The position numbers and the translations under genes were made by a program. Below, piece by piece: positions 17,432 through 29,063 of a DNA stretch of 64,000 nucleotides (positions are counted from its first letter, which is position 1; every line of letters starts with the position of its first letter). Where the stretch lies: assembly GCF_014698145.1 (NCBI RefSeq), contig NZ_JACJSM010000011.1:1-64000 (forward strand), written 5' to 3'. The stretch comes from Oscillatoria sp. FACHB-1406. GTDB taxonomy: Bacteria > Cyanobacteriota > Cyanobacteriia > Cyanobacteriales > Spirulinaceae. A model generated the notes under the pieces. The model saw only the letters and a program-made list of their open reading frames with translations. It was not told the origin of the DNA and did no database searches.

Positions 17432-18550
17432 ATGACCACTTCCGCTCCCCTCGATCTTTGCATTACCCTCGGTACGCGACCGGAAGCGATTAAACTCGCC
17501 CCCGTCATCCAACAATTTCAAGCCCACCGCGCCTTTAGAACCCATATCGTATTGACCGGACAGCATCGGGAAATGGTCGATCGCGTCATGGAACTCTTTG
17601 ATTTGACCGCCGACCGAGATCTCGCGATCATGCAGCCGCAGCAGACTCTCACCGATATTACCTGTCGCAGCTTGCAAGGACTCGAAGGCATTTTTGAAGA
17701 AATTCAGCCCAAAATGGTCATCGTTCAGGGCGACACGACCACCGCTTTTGCTGCCACTTTAGCGGCTTTTTACCAAAAAATCCCGGTTGGTCATGTGGAA
17801 GCGGGATTGCGCACTGACGATCTTTACAATCCTTATCCCGAAGAGGTCAATCGGCGCTTGATTTCTCAATTGACTCAGTTACACTTTGCGCCGACTCCTC
17901 TAGCGGTGGAGAATTTACAGCGTTCTGGAGTCATCGGCAGCATCCATCATACTGGCAATACGGTTATTGACGCACTGCTCGAGGTCGCTCAGAAACAGCC
18001 AGAATGTAACGTTCCGGGGTTGGATTGGAGCAAATTCCGCGTCTTGCTCGCAACCGTCCATCGTCGCGAGAATTGGGGCGAACCGTTGCAAGATATCCTA
18101 ACGGGATTTTCTAAGATTTTGGAAGCATTTCCCGATACGGCACTGTTGCTGCCGATGCACCGCAATCCTACCGTGCGCGAACCGATTCAAGCCGTGCTGG
18201 GGGAACATCCCCGCGTCTTTTTGACCGAACCGCTGGATTATGGCGAGTTAGTTGGGGCGATTCAGCGCTGTTACTTGCTGCTGACCGATTCTGGGGGATT
18301 GCAGGAGGAAGCGCCGAGTTTGGGCAAACCCGTGCTAGTGTTGCGGGAAACGACGGAGCGACCGGAAGCGGTGACGGCGGGAACGGCAAAGCTAGTGGGG
18401 ACGGAGCCTGAAGCAATTGTAGGCGCGGCGGGGGAATTGTTGCGCGATCGCGCCGCTTACGAAAAGATGGCGAATGCAATTAATCCCTTTGGCGATGGCA
18501 AGGCTTCCGCACGAATTGTTGACATTGTTCGGGATTTTTTAAAGCGTTAA
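17432..18550 (+). CDS. wecB: UDP-N-acetylglucosamine 2-epimerase (non-hydrolysing)
   Basis: A 372-residue enzyme that interconverts UDP-GlcNAc and UDP-ManNAc for surface polysaccharide. The N-terminal ITLGTRPEAIKLAPV, TGQHREM, VQGDTTTAFA and HVEAGLRT motifs are all present, as are the C-terminal VHRRENWGEP and LTDSGGLQEEAPSLGKPVLV that bind the nucleotide and allosteric UDP-GlcNAc. Length is standard. It is divergent from the GT2 gene across a 233-base gap and could supply sugar to it; this is inference from position. Confidence 0.95.
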   Translation: MTTSAPLDLCITLGTRPEAIKLAPVIQQFQAHRAFRTHIVLTGQHREMVDRVMELFDLTADRDLAIMQPQQTLTDITCRSLQGLEGIFEEIQPKMVIVQGDTTTAFAATLAAFYQKIPVGHVEAGLRTDDLYNPYPEEVNRRLISQLTQLHFAPTPLAVENLQRSGVIGSIHHTGNTVIDALLEVAQKQPECNVPGLDWSKFRVLLATVHRRENWGEPLQDILTGFSKILEAFPDTALLLPMHRNPTVREPIQAVLGEHPRVFLTEPLDYGELVGAIQRCYLLLTDSGGLQEEAPSLGKPVLVLRETTERPEAVTAGTAKLVGTEPEAIVGAAGELLRDRAAYEKMANAINPFGDGKASARIVDIVRDFLKR

Positions 18551-18676
18551 ACGAAGGTAAAAATTGAGTTTTTCCCTGAGATTTTCTCGTTTATAATTGC
18601 AATCATTAGGGTGCAATGCTTGCGCTTATTTAAGGTCTCTCTCGTTAACGTTAAGAAGCGATTTTTTTTAAAAAAA

Positions 18677-18796
18677 GGGGCTTGACTTTTTGTTTCGGTT
18701 TGGGTATTATTATCTTAACAATGGAGTGGTTGAAACAAAATTTTTGTGCAACCACTCCATTATGTATATATTAGGTTGTCAAGCCCCGAAAGTCAA
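18677..18796 (+). promoter_or_regulatory. Small element: terminal inverted repeats, consensus promoter and long hairpin
   Basis: GGGGCTTGAC (18677-18686) is exactly inverted as GTCAAGCCCC (18778-18787). Within the left repeat begins a near-ideal sigma-70 promoter: TTGACT (18682-18687), a 17-base spacer and TATTAT (18705-18710). The predicted transcript starts at about 18717 and at once forms a hairpin, AATGGAGTGGTTG (18720-18732) with CAACCACTCCATT (18749-18761), extended by an ACAAAA/TTTTTGT match. AAAGTCAA (18789-18796) also complements the left end. Candidate small RNA, attenuator or miniature inverted-repeat element. Confidence 0.6.
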
Positions 18797-19359
18797 GCGC
18801 GATCGCAAAAATTTTTGGTTCCCCACTCGAGAGTAATTCCCGACAATCGTAACGCGATCGGGCTTCATTCTTGAAGAATAAAATGTTTGATTCTTTTTGT
18901 TTAAAATTAGTCGGGATGAATGTCTAGAGTTCCCGAACGAATGTATTAAGCCAGACGAAGGTACGGGAGTAGATATAGCGTTTTTCCTTTGCGTCAGGTA
19001 CAGTTCCAAAAATCAAATCGGTAGGGGCGCGGATTTCGAGGTCGCCTCGAAATTAAACGCCGCCCCGTAGGGGCGAATGGTATTCGCCCGCTGGGTGTAC
19101 CTCATTCATGTGAAAACTGTTATATCGCAATCGCATCGCTAGATTTAAAGAAGATGATTGTGTGCAACCATGATGGAGATTTATTTTTAGTAACTCTCTA
19201 ATATCCGCCGTAGTAGATTAGCCCTCTCGCACGCATTCGCCCCTTTATACGCTGTCCCGCGTTCGCCATCCCCAGTTGAGATGCGGGGTTTCTCGCGACT
19301 TAAGCTAAATTATTGGGTAGAATTTTAAGCATATCCGTTTGCCGCAGCGAATTTTTCCA
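18797..19359. other. Intergenic region upstream of metH
   Basis: No supported gene. It contains the nested palindromic repeat at 19021-19092 and a CCCCAGTTGAGATGCGGGG hairpin near 19273. I looked for a cobalamin riboswitch before metH and found no B12-box sequence. A short minus-strand frame (18779-19009) has no coding character. Confidence 0.55.
19021..19092. repeat. Nested palindromic repeat
   Basis: Three inverted repeats lie in 72 bases: ATTTCGAGG with CCTCGAAAT around TCG, GGGGCG with CGCCCC enclosing that hairpin, and GGGCGAAT with ATTCGCCC around GGT. This GTAGGGGCG-based sequence resembles dispersed palindromes seen in many cyanobacterial genomes. No other copy was found in the window. 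Confidence 0.65.
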
Positions 19360-22300
19360 ATGAATAGCCTCTTCCTCAACCGTCTCCATAGTCCAGAACG
19401 CCCCGTCCTCGTTTTTGACGGTGCAATGGGAACCTCTCTGCAATCCCAAAATTTAACCGCAGAGGACTTTGGGGGCGCGAATTATGAAGGCTGCAACGAA
19501 TACCTCGTCCATACCAAACCCGAGGCAATTACCAAGGTGCATCGCAGCTTTTTAGAAGTGGGTGCAGATGTCATCGAAACTGACACCTTTGGCGGAACTT
19601 CTATCGTTCTGGCAGAATACGATCTGGCTTCCATCGCTTACGAGCTTAACAAGAACGCAGCAGAATTAGCCAAACGGATTGCTGCGGAATATTCTACCCC
19701 AGAAAAACCCCGTTTTGTCGCCGGTTCGATCGGGCCGGGAACCAAACTTCCAACTTTAGGACATATTGGCTTCGAGACACTCAAAGATGCTTACGTCGTC
19801 CAAGCCGAAGCGTTATTCGACGGCGGGGCAGATTTGTTATTAGTTGAAACTTGCCAGGATGTGCTGCAAATTAAAGCAGCATTGAATGCGATTGAAGAAG
19901 TATTTCGCAATAAGGGACAGCGCTTGCCGTTAATGGTATCGGTGACGATGGAAGCGATGGGAACGATGCTTGTCGGAACGGAGATGGCGGCGGCTTTAAC
20001 GATTCTGGAACCCTACGCGATCGATATTTTAGGCTTAAACTGTGCCACCGGCCCCGACAAGATGAAAGAACACATCAAATACTTGTCGGAGAACTCTCCT
20101 TTTATTATTTCTTGTATCCCGAATGCCGGTTTGCCGGAAAATGTCGGCGGTAAAGCGTACTATCGCCTCACGCCGATGGAATTGCGCTTAGCTTTAATGC
20201 ACTTCATTGAAGATTTGGGCGTACAAATTATTGGCGGTTGTTGCGGAACTCGTCCGGATCACATCGAACAGCTTGCCGAACTTACCCAAGGTTTGAAACC
20301 AAAAGAACGGCATCCTCATTACGAACCTTCTGCTGCTTCGATTTACAGCCCTCAGCCCTATATCCAAGATAATTCCTTTCTCATTGTCGGCGAAAGGTTG
20401 AATGCTAGCGGCTCGAAAAAGTGTCGCGATCTCCTCAACGCGGAAGACTGGGATGGCTTGATTTCTTTGGCGAAAGCGCAGGTTAAAGAAGGCGCGCATA
20501 TTCTCGATGTCAACGTCGATTATGTCGGACGGGATGGCGTGCGCGATATGCACGAACTGGCTTCGCGCTTGGTTAACAATGTCACGCTTCCTTTAATGTT
20601 AGACTCGACGGAATGGGAGAAAATGGAAGCGGGCTTGCAGGTAGCAGGCGGAAAGTGCATTCTTAACTCCACGAACTACGAAGATGGCGAACCGCGCTTC
20701 TATCAAGTATTAGATTTAGCGAAAAAGTTTGGCGCGGGCGTAGTTGTTGGAACGATTGATGAAGAGGGGATGGCGCGCACAGCAGATAAAAAGTTTGAGA
20801 TTGCAAAACGCGCCTACGATGCTGCGATTGCCTATGGTTTGCCGCCCTACGAACTCTTTTTCGATCCTTTAGCGCTGCCAATTTCTACCGGAATTGAAGA
20901 GGATCGGGAAAATGGAAAGGCAACGATTGAAGCGATTCGTCGCATCCATGAAGAGTTGCCGGGATGTCATATTATTTTGGGTGTATCGAATATTTCTTTC
21001 GGCTTAAATCCGGCAGCAAGGCAGGTTTTAAACTCCGTTTTTCTCCACGATGCAATGGCGGTCGGAATGGATAGCGCCATTGTGAGTGCGAGTAAGATTT
21101 TACCGTTAGCAAAGATTGAGGAAGAACACCAACAAATCTGTCGCGATTTAATTTACGATCGCCGTCAGTTTGAGGGGGAAGTTTGTACTTACGATCCGCT
21201 GACGAAGCTGACGACTTTGTTTGCTGGGAAAAAGCTAAAAAAAGAAGACGCGATCGATAAAAATCTGCCGGTAGAAGAACGCCTTAAGCAGCATATCATC
21301 GATGGCGAACGCATTGGCTTAGACGAAGCTTTAACTGAAGCACTCCAAAAGCATCCACCTTTACAAATCATCAATACCTTCCTCCTCGATGGGATGAAAG
21401 TAGTTGGAGAATTATTTGGTTCCGGACAAATGCAACTTCCATTCGTCCTGCAATCCGCCCAAACCATGAAAGCGGCTGTCGCTCATTTAGAACCGTTCAT
21501 GGAAAAGGATGAAAGTAGCGGGAATGCGAAGGGAACGGTTGTCATTGCCACGGTTAAAGGCGACGTTCATGATATTGGTAAAAACTTGGTTGATATTATC
21601 CTCTCAAACAATGGTTATAAGGTTGTCAATTTAGGGATTAAACAACCAGTTGAAAACATCATTCAAGCCTACGAAGAACATCAAGCCGATTGTATTGCAA
21701 TGAGTGGCTTGCTCGTAAAATCGACGGCTTTCATGAAAGAAAACTTAGAAGTTTTTAACGATCGCGGAATTACCGTCCCCGTCATTCTCGGCGGCGCAGC
21801 CCTCACGCCCAAATTTGTGCGTGAAGACTGTCAAAATACTTACAACGGGCAAGTTATTTACGGTAAAGATGCCTTCTCTGACTTGCATTTTATGGACAAA
21901 CTCATGCCTGCCAAAAATGCACGAGAGTGGGATAATGTCAAGGGATTTTTGTCTGAAAATGTCGAATTGGACGAGCCAGCAGAAGAAGTTAATTTAGCGA
22001 CCGAGAAAGCATCGAATAACGGCAATAAACCCTTAGAAAATGGAGCGGTTCAAGAAGTCGATACGCGCCGTTCTGAAGCCGTCGCCGAAGCAATCGATCG
22101 CCCGACACCGCCTTTTTGGGGTACGCAACTGCTTCAACCCGAAGCGCTTCCCCTGGCAGAAATCTTTGAATACCTCGACTTACAAGCATTAATTGCCGGA
22201 CAGTGGCAATTCCGCAAACCCAAAGAACAATCGCGGCAAGAATACGAAGCCTTTCTCACCGAGAAAGTCTACCCCATTTTAGAGGAATGGAAAACAAAGG

Positions 22301-22932
22301 TTATTGCCGAAAACTTGCTGCAACCGCAGGTGATTTATGGTTACTTCCCTTGTGCGGCGGAAGGGAATACGTTACAAATCTATGATGCGAAGGCTGTTAT
22401 GGAAGGAAATCAGGGTTTAGATGCGATCGCATCTTTTGAATTTCCCCGGCAAAAATCCTTGCGCCGCCTCTGTATCGCCGACTTTTTCCGCACTAAAGAA
22501 GAAGCCCTTGAAGCGGGTAAATTTGACGTATTTCCCATGCAAGCCGTAACAGTAGGTGAAATTGCCACCGAGTACGCCAAACAGTTATTTGAAGCCAACG
22601 ACTACACCAACTATTTGTACTTCCACGGATTGGCAGTGCAAACCGCAGAAGCGCTTGCCGAATGGACGCACGCGCGCATCCGGCGCGAGTTAGGATTCAA
22701 AGATAAAGAACCGGATAATTTACGCGATATTTTGGCACAACGCTACCAAGGTTCTCGCTATAGTTTCGGTTATCCTGCCTGCCCGAATATGAGCGATCAA
22801 TATACGCAATTGGAGTTGTTGGACACGGGGCGAATTAATTTGTATATGGATGAAAGCGAGCAATTATATCCCGAACAATCCACCACTGCGATTATTGCCT
22901 ATCATCCCGTAGCGAAATATTTTAGTGCTTAA
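19360..22932 (+). CDS. metH: Cobalamin-dependent methionine synthase
   Basis: A 1190-residue, full-length MetH that transfers methyl from 5-methyltetrahydrofolate to homocysteine. Order of domains: homocysteine/zinc domain (about 1-325; LNCATGP and [11 protein letters not shown] carry zinc cysteines), pterin-binding domain (about 340-630; [19 protein letters not shown]), cobalamin domain (about 640-890; DVHDIGKN supplies the Co-ligand His), and the SAM reactivation domain (about 950-1190; RRELG and YGYPACPN-like sequence). I use the ATG at 19360, not the TTG 21 bases earlier. No B12 riboswitch is visible upstream. It is monocistronic. Confidence 0.97.
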   Translation: MNSLFLNRLHSPERPVLVFDGAMGTSLQSQNLTAEDFGGANYEGCNEYLVHTKPEAITKVHRSFLEVGADVIETDTFGGTSIVLAEYDLASIAYELNKNAAELAKRIAAEYSTPEKPRFVAGSIGPGTKLPTLGHIGFETLKDAYVVQAEALFDGGADLLLVETCQDVLQIKAALNAIEEVFRNKGQRLPLMVSVTMEAMGTMLVGTEMAAALTILEPYAIDILGLNCATGPDKMKEHIKYLSENSPFIISCIPNAGLPENVGGKAYYRLTPMELRLALMHFIEDLGVQIIGGCCGTRPDHIEQLAELTQGLKPKERHPHYEPSAASIYSPQPYIQDNSFLIVGERLNASGSKKCRDLLNAEDWDGLISLAKAQVKEGAHILDVNVDYVGRDGVRDMHELASRLVNNVTLPLMLDSTEWEKMEAGLQVAGGKCILNSTNYEDGEPRFYQVLDLAKKFGAGVVVGTIDEEGMARTADKKFEIAKRAYDAAIAYGLPPYELFFDPLALPISTGIEEDRENGKATIEAIRRIHEELPGCHIILGVSNISFGLNPAARQVLNSVFLHDAMAVGMDSAIVSASKILPLAKIEEEHQQICRDLIYDRRQFEGEVCTYDPLTKLTTLFAGKKLKKEDAIDKNLPVEERLKQHIIDGERIGLDEALTEALQKHPPLQIINTFLLDGMKVVGELFGSGQMQLPFVLQSAQTMKAAVAHLEPFMEKDESSGNAKGTVVIATVKGDVHDIGKNLVDIILSNNGYKVVNLGIKQPVENIIQAYEEHQADCIAMSGLLVKSTAFMKENLEVFNDRGITVPVILGGAALTPKFVREDCQNTYNGQVIYGKDAFSDLHFMDKLMPAKNAREWDNVKGFLSENVELDEPAEEVNLATEKASNNGNKPLENGAVQEVDTRRSEAVAEAIDRPTPPFWGTQLLQPEALPLAEIFEYLDLQALIAGQWQFRKPKEQSRQEYEAFLTEKVYPILEEWKTKVIAENLLQPQVIYGYFPCAAEGNTLQIYDAKAVMEGNQGLDAIASFEFPRQKSLRRLCIADFFRTKEEALEAGKFDVFPMQAVTVGEIATEYAKQLFEANDYTNYLYFHGLAVQTAEALAEWTHARIRRELGFKDKEPDNLRDILAQRYQGSRYSFGYPACPNMSDQYTQLELLDTGRINLYMDESEQLYPEQSTTAIIAYHPVAKYFSA

Positions 22933-23006
22933 CCAAAGGAGTTTTTGGGGGCGCGAGTACGCCCAGAAAGCGAATGTCCCAGCGCCCCTACCCAACAACC
23001 CCAACT

Positions 23007-23633
23007 TTATTTTTTCTCAATCTGATTTCTGACCCAACTCCGAAAGTTTCTTACTAACTCTAAGTAGTCGCTAGTTGTAGCTTGTTGTAAAAAAATCGCA
23101 ATCTCGGCAATGGGGATATCGGGGAAAAATTGGCTGTTTTCTGAGGGAATATAGGTACGATTCTGCAATCGTTGAATGACGAGAGAAAGCCCGTTATAAA
23201 TCCATATCTCTCCAACGCCCAAATCGGCATAGACTTGAAGGCGATTTTCAGAACTGCTAGTGACATCAATTTCGATCGCTAAATCGGGGGCGAGTTCTTC
23301 ATTAGGATCGAGTCGCTTTTTACCGCGCACGCGATCGATATTGCGGAAATAAAAACATTCATCGGGTTCCACGCCTACTGATTCGGGATGCTTAAATGTA
23401 GTCGATCCCAGCGGATATATCGACACATTAGTTTCTTCGGCAAGAGTTTCTACAAAACGCCCCATAACCTTTTTACTCAGTTCGTGTTCTGGAGAAGGAG
23501 CCATGATTTCTAGATTGCCACGATTATAGGTGAGGCGGAGGCGGCGATCGCGCAATTCTTCAAGCAGCGTTTCATAAGTCTGCCAGCTAATCCCCGACAG
23601 GTGAATGATTTCGTTCGGTGGAGCGAGCAACAT
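23007..23633 (-). CDS. Uma2 family (DUF820) putative endonuclease
   Basis: A 208-residue protein of the Uma2 family, greatly expanded in cyanobacteria, with a PD-(D/E)XK nuclease fold. Motifs seen: NRGNLEIMAPSPEHE near residue 40, PDECFYF, and the catalytic-type PDLAIEIDVTSSSEN near residue 120. The C-terminal region LGVGEIWIYNG is also typical. No biological role is established for most members. Its start lies in a gap with the psaB terminator; it converges with metH. Confidence 0.9.
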   Translation of the reverse strand: MLLAPPNEIIHLSGISWQTYETLLEELRDRRLRLTYNRGNLEIMAPSPEHELSKKVMGRFVETLAEETNVSIYPLGSTTFKHPESVGVEPDECFYFRNIDRVRGKKRLDPNEELAPDLAIEIDVTSSSENRLQVYADLGVGEIWIYNGLSLVIQRLQNRTYIPSENSQFFPDIPIAEIAIFLQQATTSDYLELVRNFRSWVRNQIEKK

Positions 23634-23773
23634 TGTAGCGATCGGTTTCCCAAAAATGGATTGATTTTATCTTATGCGAAATCTTCTAATGATTGGAGCG
23701 CGATCGCTAGGTAGCGCTTTCTCAATCGCGGCATACCACTAACTATTACAGCCAACCCCTAAATATCTCAAGC

Positions 23774-23801
23774 AAAAACCCCCCGCGCGTTGCGCGGGGG
23801 G
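23774..23801 (-). terminator. Intrinsic terminator of psaAB
   Basis: A ten-pair, nearly all-GC stem, CCCCCCGCGC (23779-23788) with GCGCGGGGGG (23792-23801), has a three-base loop. On the minus strand it is followed by TTTTT (complement of 23774-23778). It lies 30 bases beyond the psaB stop, so it should end the psaA-psaB transcript. Confidence 0.9.
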
Positions 23802-23831
23802 TTCAAATTAACGATTTAACTCGCTTTCAGA

Positions 23832-26060
23832 TTAACTAAAACGGCTAGCCGTCGAAGCAATCACGAAGGCGGCGTAAGTAAGGACATAGCCAACCGTGAA
23901 GTGAGCCAGACCGACTACACGACCTTGAACGATCGACATCGCAACCGGCTTATCCTTCCAACGAACCAAGTTCGCTAAAGGAGTGCGCTCGTGCGCCCAA
24001 ACGAGGGTTTCGATCAATTCTTGCCAGTAACCACGCCAAGAGATCAGGAACATGAAACCGGTAGCCCAGACGAGGTGTCCGAAGAGGAACATCCAAGCCC
24101 AAACCGACAGGTTATTCGTTCCGTAAGGGTTGTAACCGTTAATCAGCGAGGCGGAATAGCCCCAGAGGTAGTCGCGGAACCAGCCCATGAGATATGTTGA
24201 GTTCTCGTTGAACTGAGCGACGTTGCCCGACCAGATTGCTAAATGCTTCCAGTGCCAGTAGAAAGTTAACCAGCCCAAGGTGTTCAGCATCCAGAACATG
24301 GCGAGGTAGAAAGAGTCCCAAGCGGAGATATCGCAAGTACCGCCACGACCGGGACCGTCGCAGGGGAAGGCATAACCGAAGTCCTTTTTATCGGGCATCA
24401 GTTTAGAACCGCGAGCATCCAGCGCGCCCTTGACCAAGATCAGGGTGGTGGTGTGCAAGCCTAACGCGATCGCGTGGTGAACGAGGAAGTCTCCAGGTCC
24501 AATCGTTAAGAACAGGGAGTTCGTACCGCTGTTAATTGCATCCAACCAGCCGGGAAGCCAGACGTTGCCGTGGTTCGGCCAAGCGGTGGCTGCAATACTG
24601 TCAGGGTTCGAGAGTAAGCTGTTGAAGCCGTACAGAGCTTTTCCGTGAGCGGCTTGAATCCATTGAGCGAACACGGGTTCGATCAGGATTTGTTTTTCAG
24701 GCGTACCGAAAGCAACGACGACATCGTTGTGAACGTACAAGCTTAAGGTATGGAACCCGAGGAACAGAGACACCCAGCTTAAGTGAGAGATGAGTGCTTC
24801 TTTATGTTCGAGCATCCGAGCCAGAACGTTGTTCTTATTGGCTTCGGGGTCGTAATCGCGAACCAGGAAGATCGCACCGTGAGCAAAAGCACCAACCATC
24901 AGGAATCCAGCAATGTACTGGTGATGGGTATAAAGGGCTGCTTGCGTGGTGAAATCTTGCGCTAAGAACGCATAAGGCGGCATCGCGTACATATGCTGGG
25001 CGACCAAGGAGGTAACTACGCCCAAGCAAGCTAAGTGCCAGCCTAATTGGAAGTGAAGGGAGTTGTTATAGGTGTCATAAATTCCTTTATGACCTTCGCC
25101 CAACAGCCCGCCAAAAGGCGTTCCCGGCGGGGGATTGTGGGCTTCGTTCACTTCTTTAATGCTGTGACCGATACCGAAGTTGGTACGGTACATATGACCG
25201 GCAATAATGAAGATCACTGCGATCGCCAAGTGGTGATGCGCGATGTCCGTCAGCCACAACGACTGCGTTTCGGGGTGGAAACCGCCCAAGAACGTTAAGA
25301 TTGCGGTTCCCGCGCCTTCAGAAGTGCTGAAGACGTGACCGGCGGTATCCGGGTTCTGTGCGTACACGCCCCAGTTCCCCGTAAAGAAAGGCAGTAAGCC
25401 AGCCGGGTGAGGAGGTGTAGACAGGAAGTTATCCCAGCCAACGTGCTGTCCCCGAGATTCGGGAATCGCCACGTGAACCAAGTGACCCGTCCAAGCTAAA
25501 GAGCTAACCCCAAATAAGCCAGCCAAGTGGTGGTTCAAACGAGATTCAGCATTTTTGAACCAAGACAGACTGGGGCGGAACTTAGGCTGTAAATGCAGCC
25601 AGCCAGCAAATAAGAAGATGGCTGACAAAATCAGCAGGAACATTGCACCGCCGTGCAGTTCGTCATTGGTGCGCATCCCGATGGTGTAGAACCATTGGTA
25701 AACTCCGGAGTAGGAAATATCTACCGGATAGGAAGCGCCGCCTTGGGTGAAGGCATCAACTGCTGCTTTACCGAATTGAGGATCCCAAATTGCGTGAGCA
25801 ATCGGGCGGACATTAAGGGGGTCTTTAATCCATTGCTCGAAGTTTCCTTGCCAAGCAACGTGGAATAGCGTGCCAGAAGTCCACAGGAAGATGATTGCGA
25901 TGTGACCGAAGTGAGAAGCAAAAATCTTTTGGTAAAGATTTTCCTCCGTCATGCCATCATGGCTTTCAAAGTCATGGGCTGTGGCGATCCCGTACCAAAG
26001 ACGACGAGTGGTCGGGTCTTGGGCGAGGTCCTGGCTAAATTTTGGAAATTTAGTTGCCAT
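23832..26060 (-). CDS. psaB: Photosystem I P700 apoprotein A2
   Basis: A 742-residue, eleven-helix core subunit of photosystem I. It binds P700 chlorophyll, the A0/A1 electron-transfer chain and, with PsaA, the Fx 4Fe-4S cluster through [18 protein letters not shown]. The N-terminus [20 protein letters not shown] is canonical and the protein is full length. It acts in the thylakoid membrane. It lies 169 bases downstream of psaA on the same strand and is followed by a strong terminator, forming the standard psaAB operon. Confidence 0.98.
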   Translation of the reverse strand: MATKFPKFSQDLAQDPTTRRLWYGIATAHDFESHDGMTEENLYQKIFASHFGHIAIIFLWTSGTLFHVAWQGNFEQWIKDPLNVRPIAHAIWDPQFGKAAVDAFTQGGASYPVDISYSGVYQWFYTIGMRTNDELHGGAMFLLILSAIFLFAGWLHLQPKFRPSLSWFKNAESRLNHHLAGLFGVSSLAWTGHLVHVAIPESRGQHVGWDNFLSTPPHPAGLLPFFTGNWGVYAQNPDTAGHVFSTSEGAGTAILTFLGGFHPETQSLWLTDIAHHHLAIAVIFIIAGHMYRTNFGIGHSIKEVNEAHNPPPGTPFGGLLGEGHKGIYDTYNNSLHFQLGWHLACLGVVTSLVAQHMYAMPPYAFLAQDFTTQAALYTHHQYIAGFLMVGAFAHGAIFLVRDYDPEANKNNVLARMLEHKEALISHLSWVSLFLGFHTLSLYVHNDVVVAFGTPEKQILIEPVFAQWIQAAHGKALYGFNSLLSNPDSIAATAWPNHGNVWLPGWLDAINSGTNSLFLTIGPGDFLVHHAIALGLHTTTLILVKGALDARGSKLMPDKKDFGYAFPCDGPGRGGTCDISAWDSFYLAMFWMLNTLGWLTFYWHWKHLAIWSGNVAQFNENSTYLMGWFRDYLWGYSASLINGYNPYGTNNLSVWAWMFLFGHLVWATGFMFLISWRGYWQELIETLVWAHERTPLANLVRWKDKPVAMSIVQGRVVGLAHFTVGYVLTYAAFVIASTASRFS

Positions 26061-26229
26061 AAGTCTTTATTAGGAAATTCTCCTCTCGGACAGATGAGAC
26101 TTATCTGCTTGCGATGTAAGTTTGGGAGGCGGCTACCGAACCGGAGTCCGGTAGCAGGTTCAGCGTCGAAAAACGGTTCCTCTTGAAGTCTGTTGACTTT
26201 CGATTTTACCGCTTTTTTCCAACGGTGGT
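26061..26229 (-). other. psaA-psaB intergenic spacer
   Basis: The spacer holds a hairpin (GCTACCG paired with CGGTAGC near 26129-26153) and, on the minus strand, a GAGAGGAG sequence about 20 bases ahead of the psaB ATG. The hairpin may mark an mRNA processing or stability site. Confidence 0.45.
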
Positions 26230-28482
26230 TTAGAACGACAGCGTTCTGGCATGGAAGAAGGCCCAAGTTGTCACAATCCCTCCCAAGAGATAGTGAGCAA
26301 CGCCAACCGCACGACCCTGAGTAATGCTCAGCGCGCGAGGTTGGATAGCAGGAGCGACTTTGAGTTTATTATGCGCCCAAACGATCGACTCGATCAGTTC
26401 TTGCCAATAGCCGCGTCCGCTGAACAGGAACATTAAGCTGAAGGCAAAGACGAAGTGACCGGCTAGGAACATAATGCCGTAAGCCGACAGGGGAGAACCG
26501 TAGGAGGTAATCACCTGAGAAGCCTGCGCCCAGAGGAAGTCGCGCAGCCAACCATTGATGGTAATCGCACTTTGAGCGAAGTTCCCCGCCGTAATATGAG
26601 AAACCGTGCCGTCGGGCGAAACCGTTCCCCAAACATCGGACTGCATTTTCCAACTAAAGTGGAACAGTACGACAGACAGGGAATTGTACATCCAGAACAG
26701 TCCCAAGAAGACATGATCCCAACCAGATACTTGGCAAGTGCCGCCGCGTCCCGGACCGTCGCAAGGGAAGCGGAAGCCGAGTTCGGATTTATCGGGAATC
26801 AAGCGCGAACTGCGGGCGAAGAGTACGCCCTTGAGAAGGATCAGAACGGTGACGTGAATGGTGAACGCATGAATGTGATGCACCAAGAAGTCAGCCGTAC
26901 CGAGGGTAATCGGCATCATCGCTACTTTACCGGCTACGGCAACAATGCCGCCGCCAAAAGCATAGCTAGCCGGCTCCAGAGCATGAGGCGCAGTGCCGCC
27001 CGGAGCAACTGCGTGGATGTTTTGCACCCACTGTGCGAACACCGGTTGCAGTTGGATGCCGGTGTCGGAGAACATATCTTGGGGACGACCGAAGGCACGC
27101 ATGGTGTCGTTGTGGACGTACAGCCCGAAGCTGTGGAAGCCCAAGAAAATGCAAACCCAGTTGAGGTGGGAAATAATGGCATCGCGGTGACGCAGCACGC
27201 GATCGAGGAGGTTATCGACGTTCTTGGCTGGGTCGTAGTCGCGAACCATGAAAATGGCTCCGTGAGCGCCCGCGCCAACAATTAAGAAGCCGCCGATCCA
27301 AACGTGGTGGGTAAAGCAAGCCAGTTGTGTTGCGTAGTCAATCGCCATGTACGGATAGGGCGGCATGGCATACATATGGTGTGCCACGATGATGCTCAAG
27401 GATCCGAGCAGGGCGAGGTTGATTGCTAACTGAGCGTGCCAAGAGGTGGTCAGAACCTCGTAGAGTCCTTTATGACCTTCGCCGGTGAAGGGACCTTTGT
27501 GGTTTTCCAGGATTTGTTTCATACTGTGACCGATACCCCAGTTGGTACGGTACATATGACCGGCGATGATGAACAGAACTGCGATCGCAAGGTGGTGGTG
27601 AGCCGAGTCCGACAGCCACAATCCTCCCGTTACGGGGTTTAAGCCGCCTTTAAAGGTCAGGAAGTCGGAGTAAGCGCCCCAGTCGAGCGTAAAGAAGGGA
27701 GCTAAGCCCTTAGCGAAGCTGGGGTATAAATCCACCATCAAGTCCTTGTTCAGGATGAACTCTTGAGGCAGCGGGATATCTCCCGGCGCTACGCCTGCGT
27801 CTAAGAGTTTGTTAACGGGCAGGGAAACGTGAATTTGGTGTCCCGCCCAACCCAAAGAGCCGCAGCCCAGCAAACCTGCCAAGTGGTGGTTCATCATCGA
27901 CTCCGCATTCTGGAACCATTCCAGTTTGGGAGCGCGCTTGTGGTAGTGGAACCAACCGGCAAACAAGCACAAGCCTGCCATCACTAAACCGCCGATCGCG
28001 GTGCAGTATAGCTGGTAGGTGTTGGTGAAACCGGATGCTCTCCACAGGTAAAACAGACCCGAGGTAATTTGGATGCCGTGGAAGCCGCCCCCCACGTCTC
28101 CGTTGAGGATGCCTTGACCGACAATAGGCCAAACGACTTGAGCGCTGGGTTTAACCCCAGTCGGGTTGGTCAGCCAAGCTTCGTAGTTGGAAAAGCGCGC
28201 ACCATGAAAGTACATTCCGCTCAACCAAACGAAGATCACTGCTAGATGCCCGAAGTGAGCGCTGAAGATTTTCCGAGAAATATCTTCGAGATCGCTGGTT
28301 TGGGTATCGAAATCGTGGGCATTGGCATGGAGGTTCCAAATCCAAGTGGTGGTTTTGGGCCCTTTGGCCAGGGTGCGATCGAAATGACCGGGTTTGCCCC
28401 ATCTTTCAAATGACGCGGGAACGGGGTCGTTATCGACCGTAACTTTGACTTTTGCCTCTCTCTCCGGAGGACTAATTGTCAT
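26230..28482 (-). CDS. psaA: Photosystem I P700 apoprotein A1
   Basis: A 750-residue photosystem I core subunit, partner of PsaB. The conserved Fx-binding loop [18 protein letters not shown] is present, and the N-terminus [20 protein letters not shown] is standard. I start at 28482, where GGGAGGAG precedes the ATG, and not at an upstream in-frame ATG that adds 19 residues absent from the family. First gene of the psaAB operon; expression is normally light-regulated from a distant upstream promoter, but I could not place one with confidence. Confidence 0.98.
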   Translation of the reverse strand: MTISPPEREAKVKVTVDNDPVPASFERWGKPGHFDRTLAKGPKTTTWIWNLHANAHDFDTQTSDLEDISRKIFSAHFGHLAVIFVWLSGMYFHGARFSNYEAWLTNPTGVKPSAQVVWPIVGQGILNGDVGGGFHGIQITSGLFYLWRASGFTNTYQLYCTAIGGLVMAGLCLFAGWFHYHKRAPKLEWFQNAESMMNHHLAGLLGCGSLGWAGHQIHVSLPVNKLLDAGVAPGDIPLPQEFILNKDLMVDLYPSFAKGLAPFFTLDWGAYSDFLTFKGGLNPVTGGLWLSDSAHHHLAIAVLFIIAGHMYRTNWGIGHSMKQILENHKGPFTGEGHKGLYEVLTTSWHAQLAINLALLGSLSIIVAHHMYAMPPYPYMAIDYATQLACFTHHVWIGGFLIVGAGAHGAIFMVRDYDPAKNVDNLLDRVLRHRDAIISHLNWVCIFLGFHSFGLYVHNDTMRAFGRPQDMFSDTGIQLQPVFAQWVQNIHAVAPGGTAPHALEPASYAFGGGIVAVAGKVAMMPITLGTADFLVHHIHAFTIHVTVLILLKGVLFARSSRLIPDKSELGFRFPCDGPGRGGTCQVSGWDHVFLGLFWMYNSLSVVLFHFSWKMQSDVWGTVSPDGTVSHITAGNFAQSAITINGWLRDFLWAQASQVITSYGSPLSAYGIMFLAGHFVFAFSLMFLFSGRGYWQELIESIVWAHNKLKVAPAIQPRALSITQGRAVGVAHYLLGGIVTTWAFFHARTLSF

Positions 28483-29063
28483 GAGGGTTCTCCTCCCTAG
28501 ACAACAGATGAATATTTCCCATTGGGAACAAGTTTTCAAAGCTGCAACGAGAACGAGGTTCTCGCCGCTTAGTGGGTTCTAAATTGGAAATGTGTAGGAT
28601 GTTCTTTTAGAAAATTTTATGGAACACCTTACCTTGTGGCATTTTCTCACTTTTTGAGGAGCGAGAAATTTCTTGCGCGATCGCGATTCGGATGAATCGT
28701 TCTTTAGCAAGTTTCTTAACCGTATGCCGGACGGCTGCAAATCCCAGTAGATTTGGGACTACCGTATGATGATAAAACCTGTGTCCCCCAGAATTGGGCG
28801 CAGTTAACAATATTTTATATTCGCTCGACCCTCGATCCCTGAAAGCTTTCGGGTTTAACAAACCGTTCGGAAGTCAAGCTAGAATCGCATTTCTTAACAA
28901 AGTGCAACATAACGTTAAGTTTTAGGCTAATTATGTTGACAGAAATGAAGGCATCGGATAGGCCAAGACATATACTTCTTGTTTGAGTCGATGTACGCGC
29001 TTTGGACATTCCCTGTATCCTAATTAATGAACAAGTCTTTAACGATGCGAGGAGGGGTTAGAC
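28483..29063. other. Divergent regulatory region of psaA and the lipoprotein gene
   Basis: 581 bases. It contains a near palindrome CCCTGAAAGCTTTCGGG (about 28835-28851), a direct repeat ACCGTATG (near 28718 and 28761) and an inverted AATCCCA/TGGGA pair between them. A minus-strand frame at 28607-28861 has no recognisable content, and this is the position expected for the long leader of psaA. I did not find a clear high-light HLR1 site. Confidence 0.5.

Noticed and set aside
18551-19359. Cobalamin riboswitch before metH
   Set aside because: No B12-box or typical junction helices were found; only palindromic repeats are present.
26572-27285. 237-codon plus-strand frame inside psaA
   Set aside because: Shadow of the highly biased psaA coding strand.
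28607-28861. Minus-strand 84-codon frame upstream of psaA
   Set aside because: Lies in the expected psaA leader and has no coding character or ribosome-binding site.
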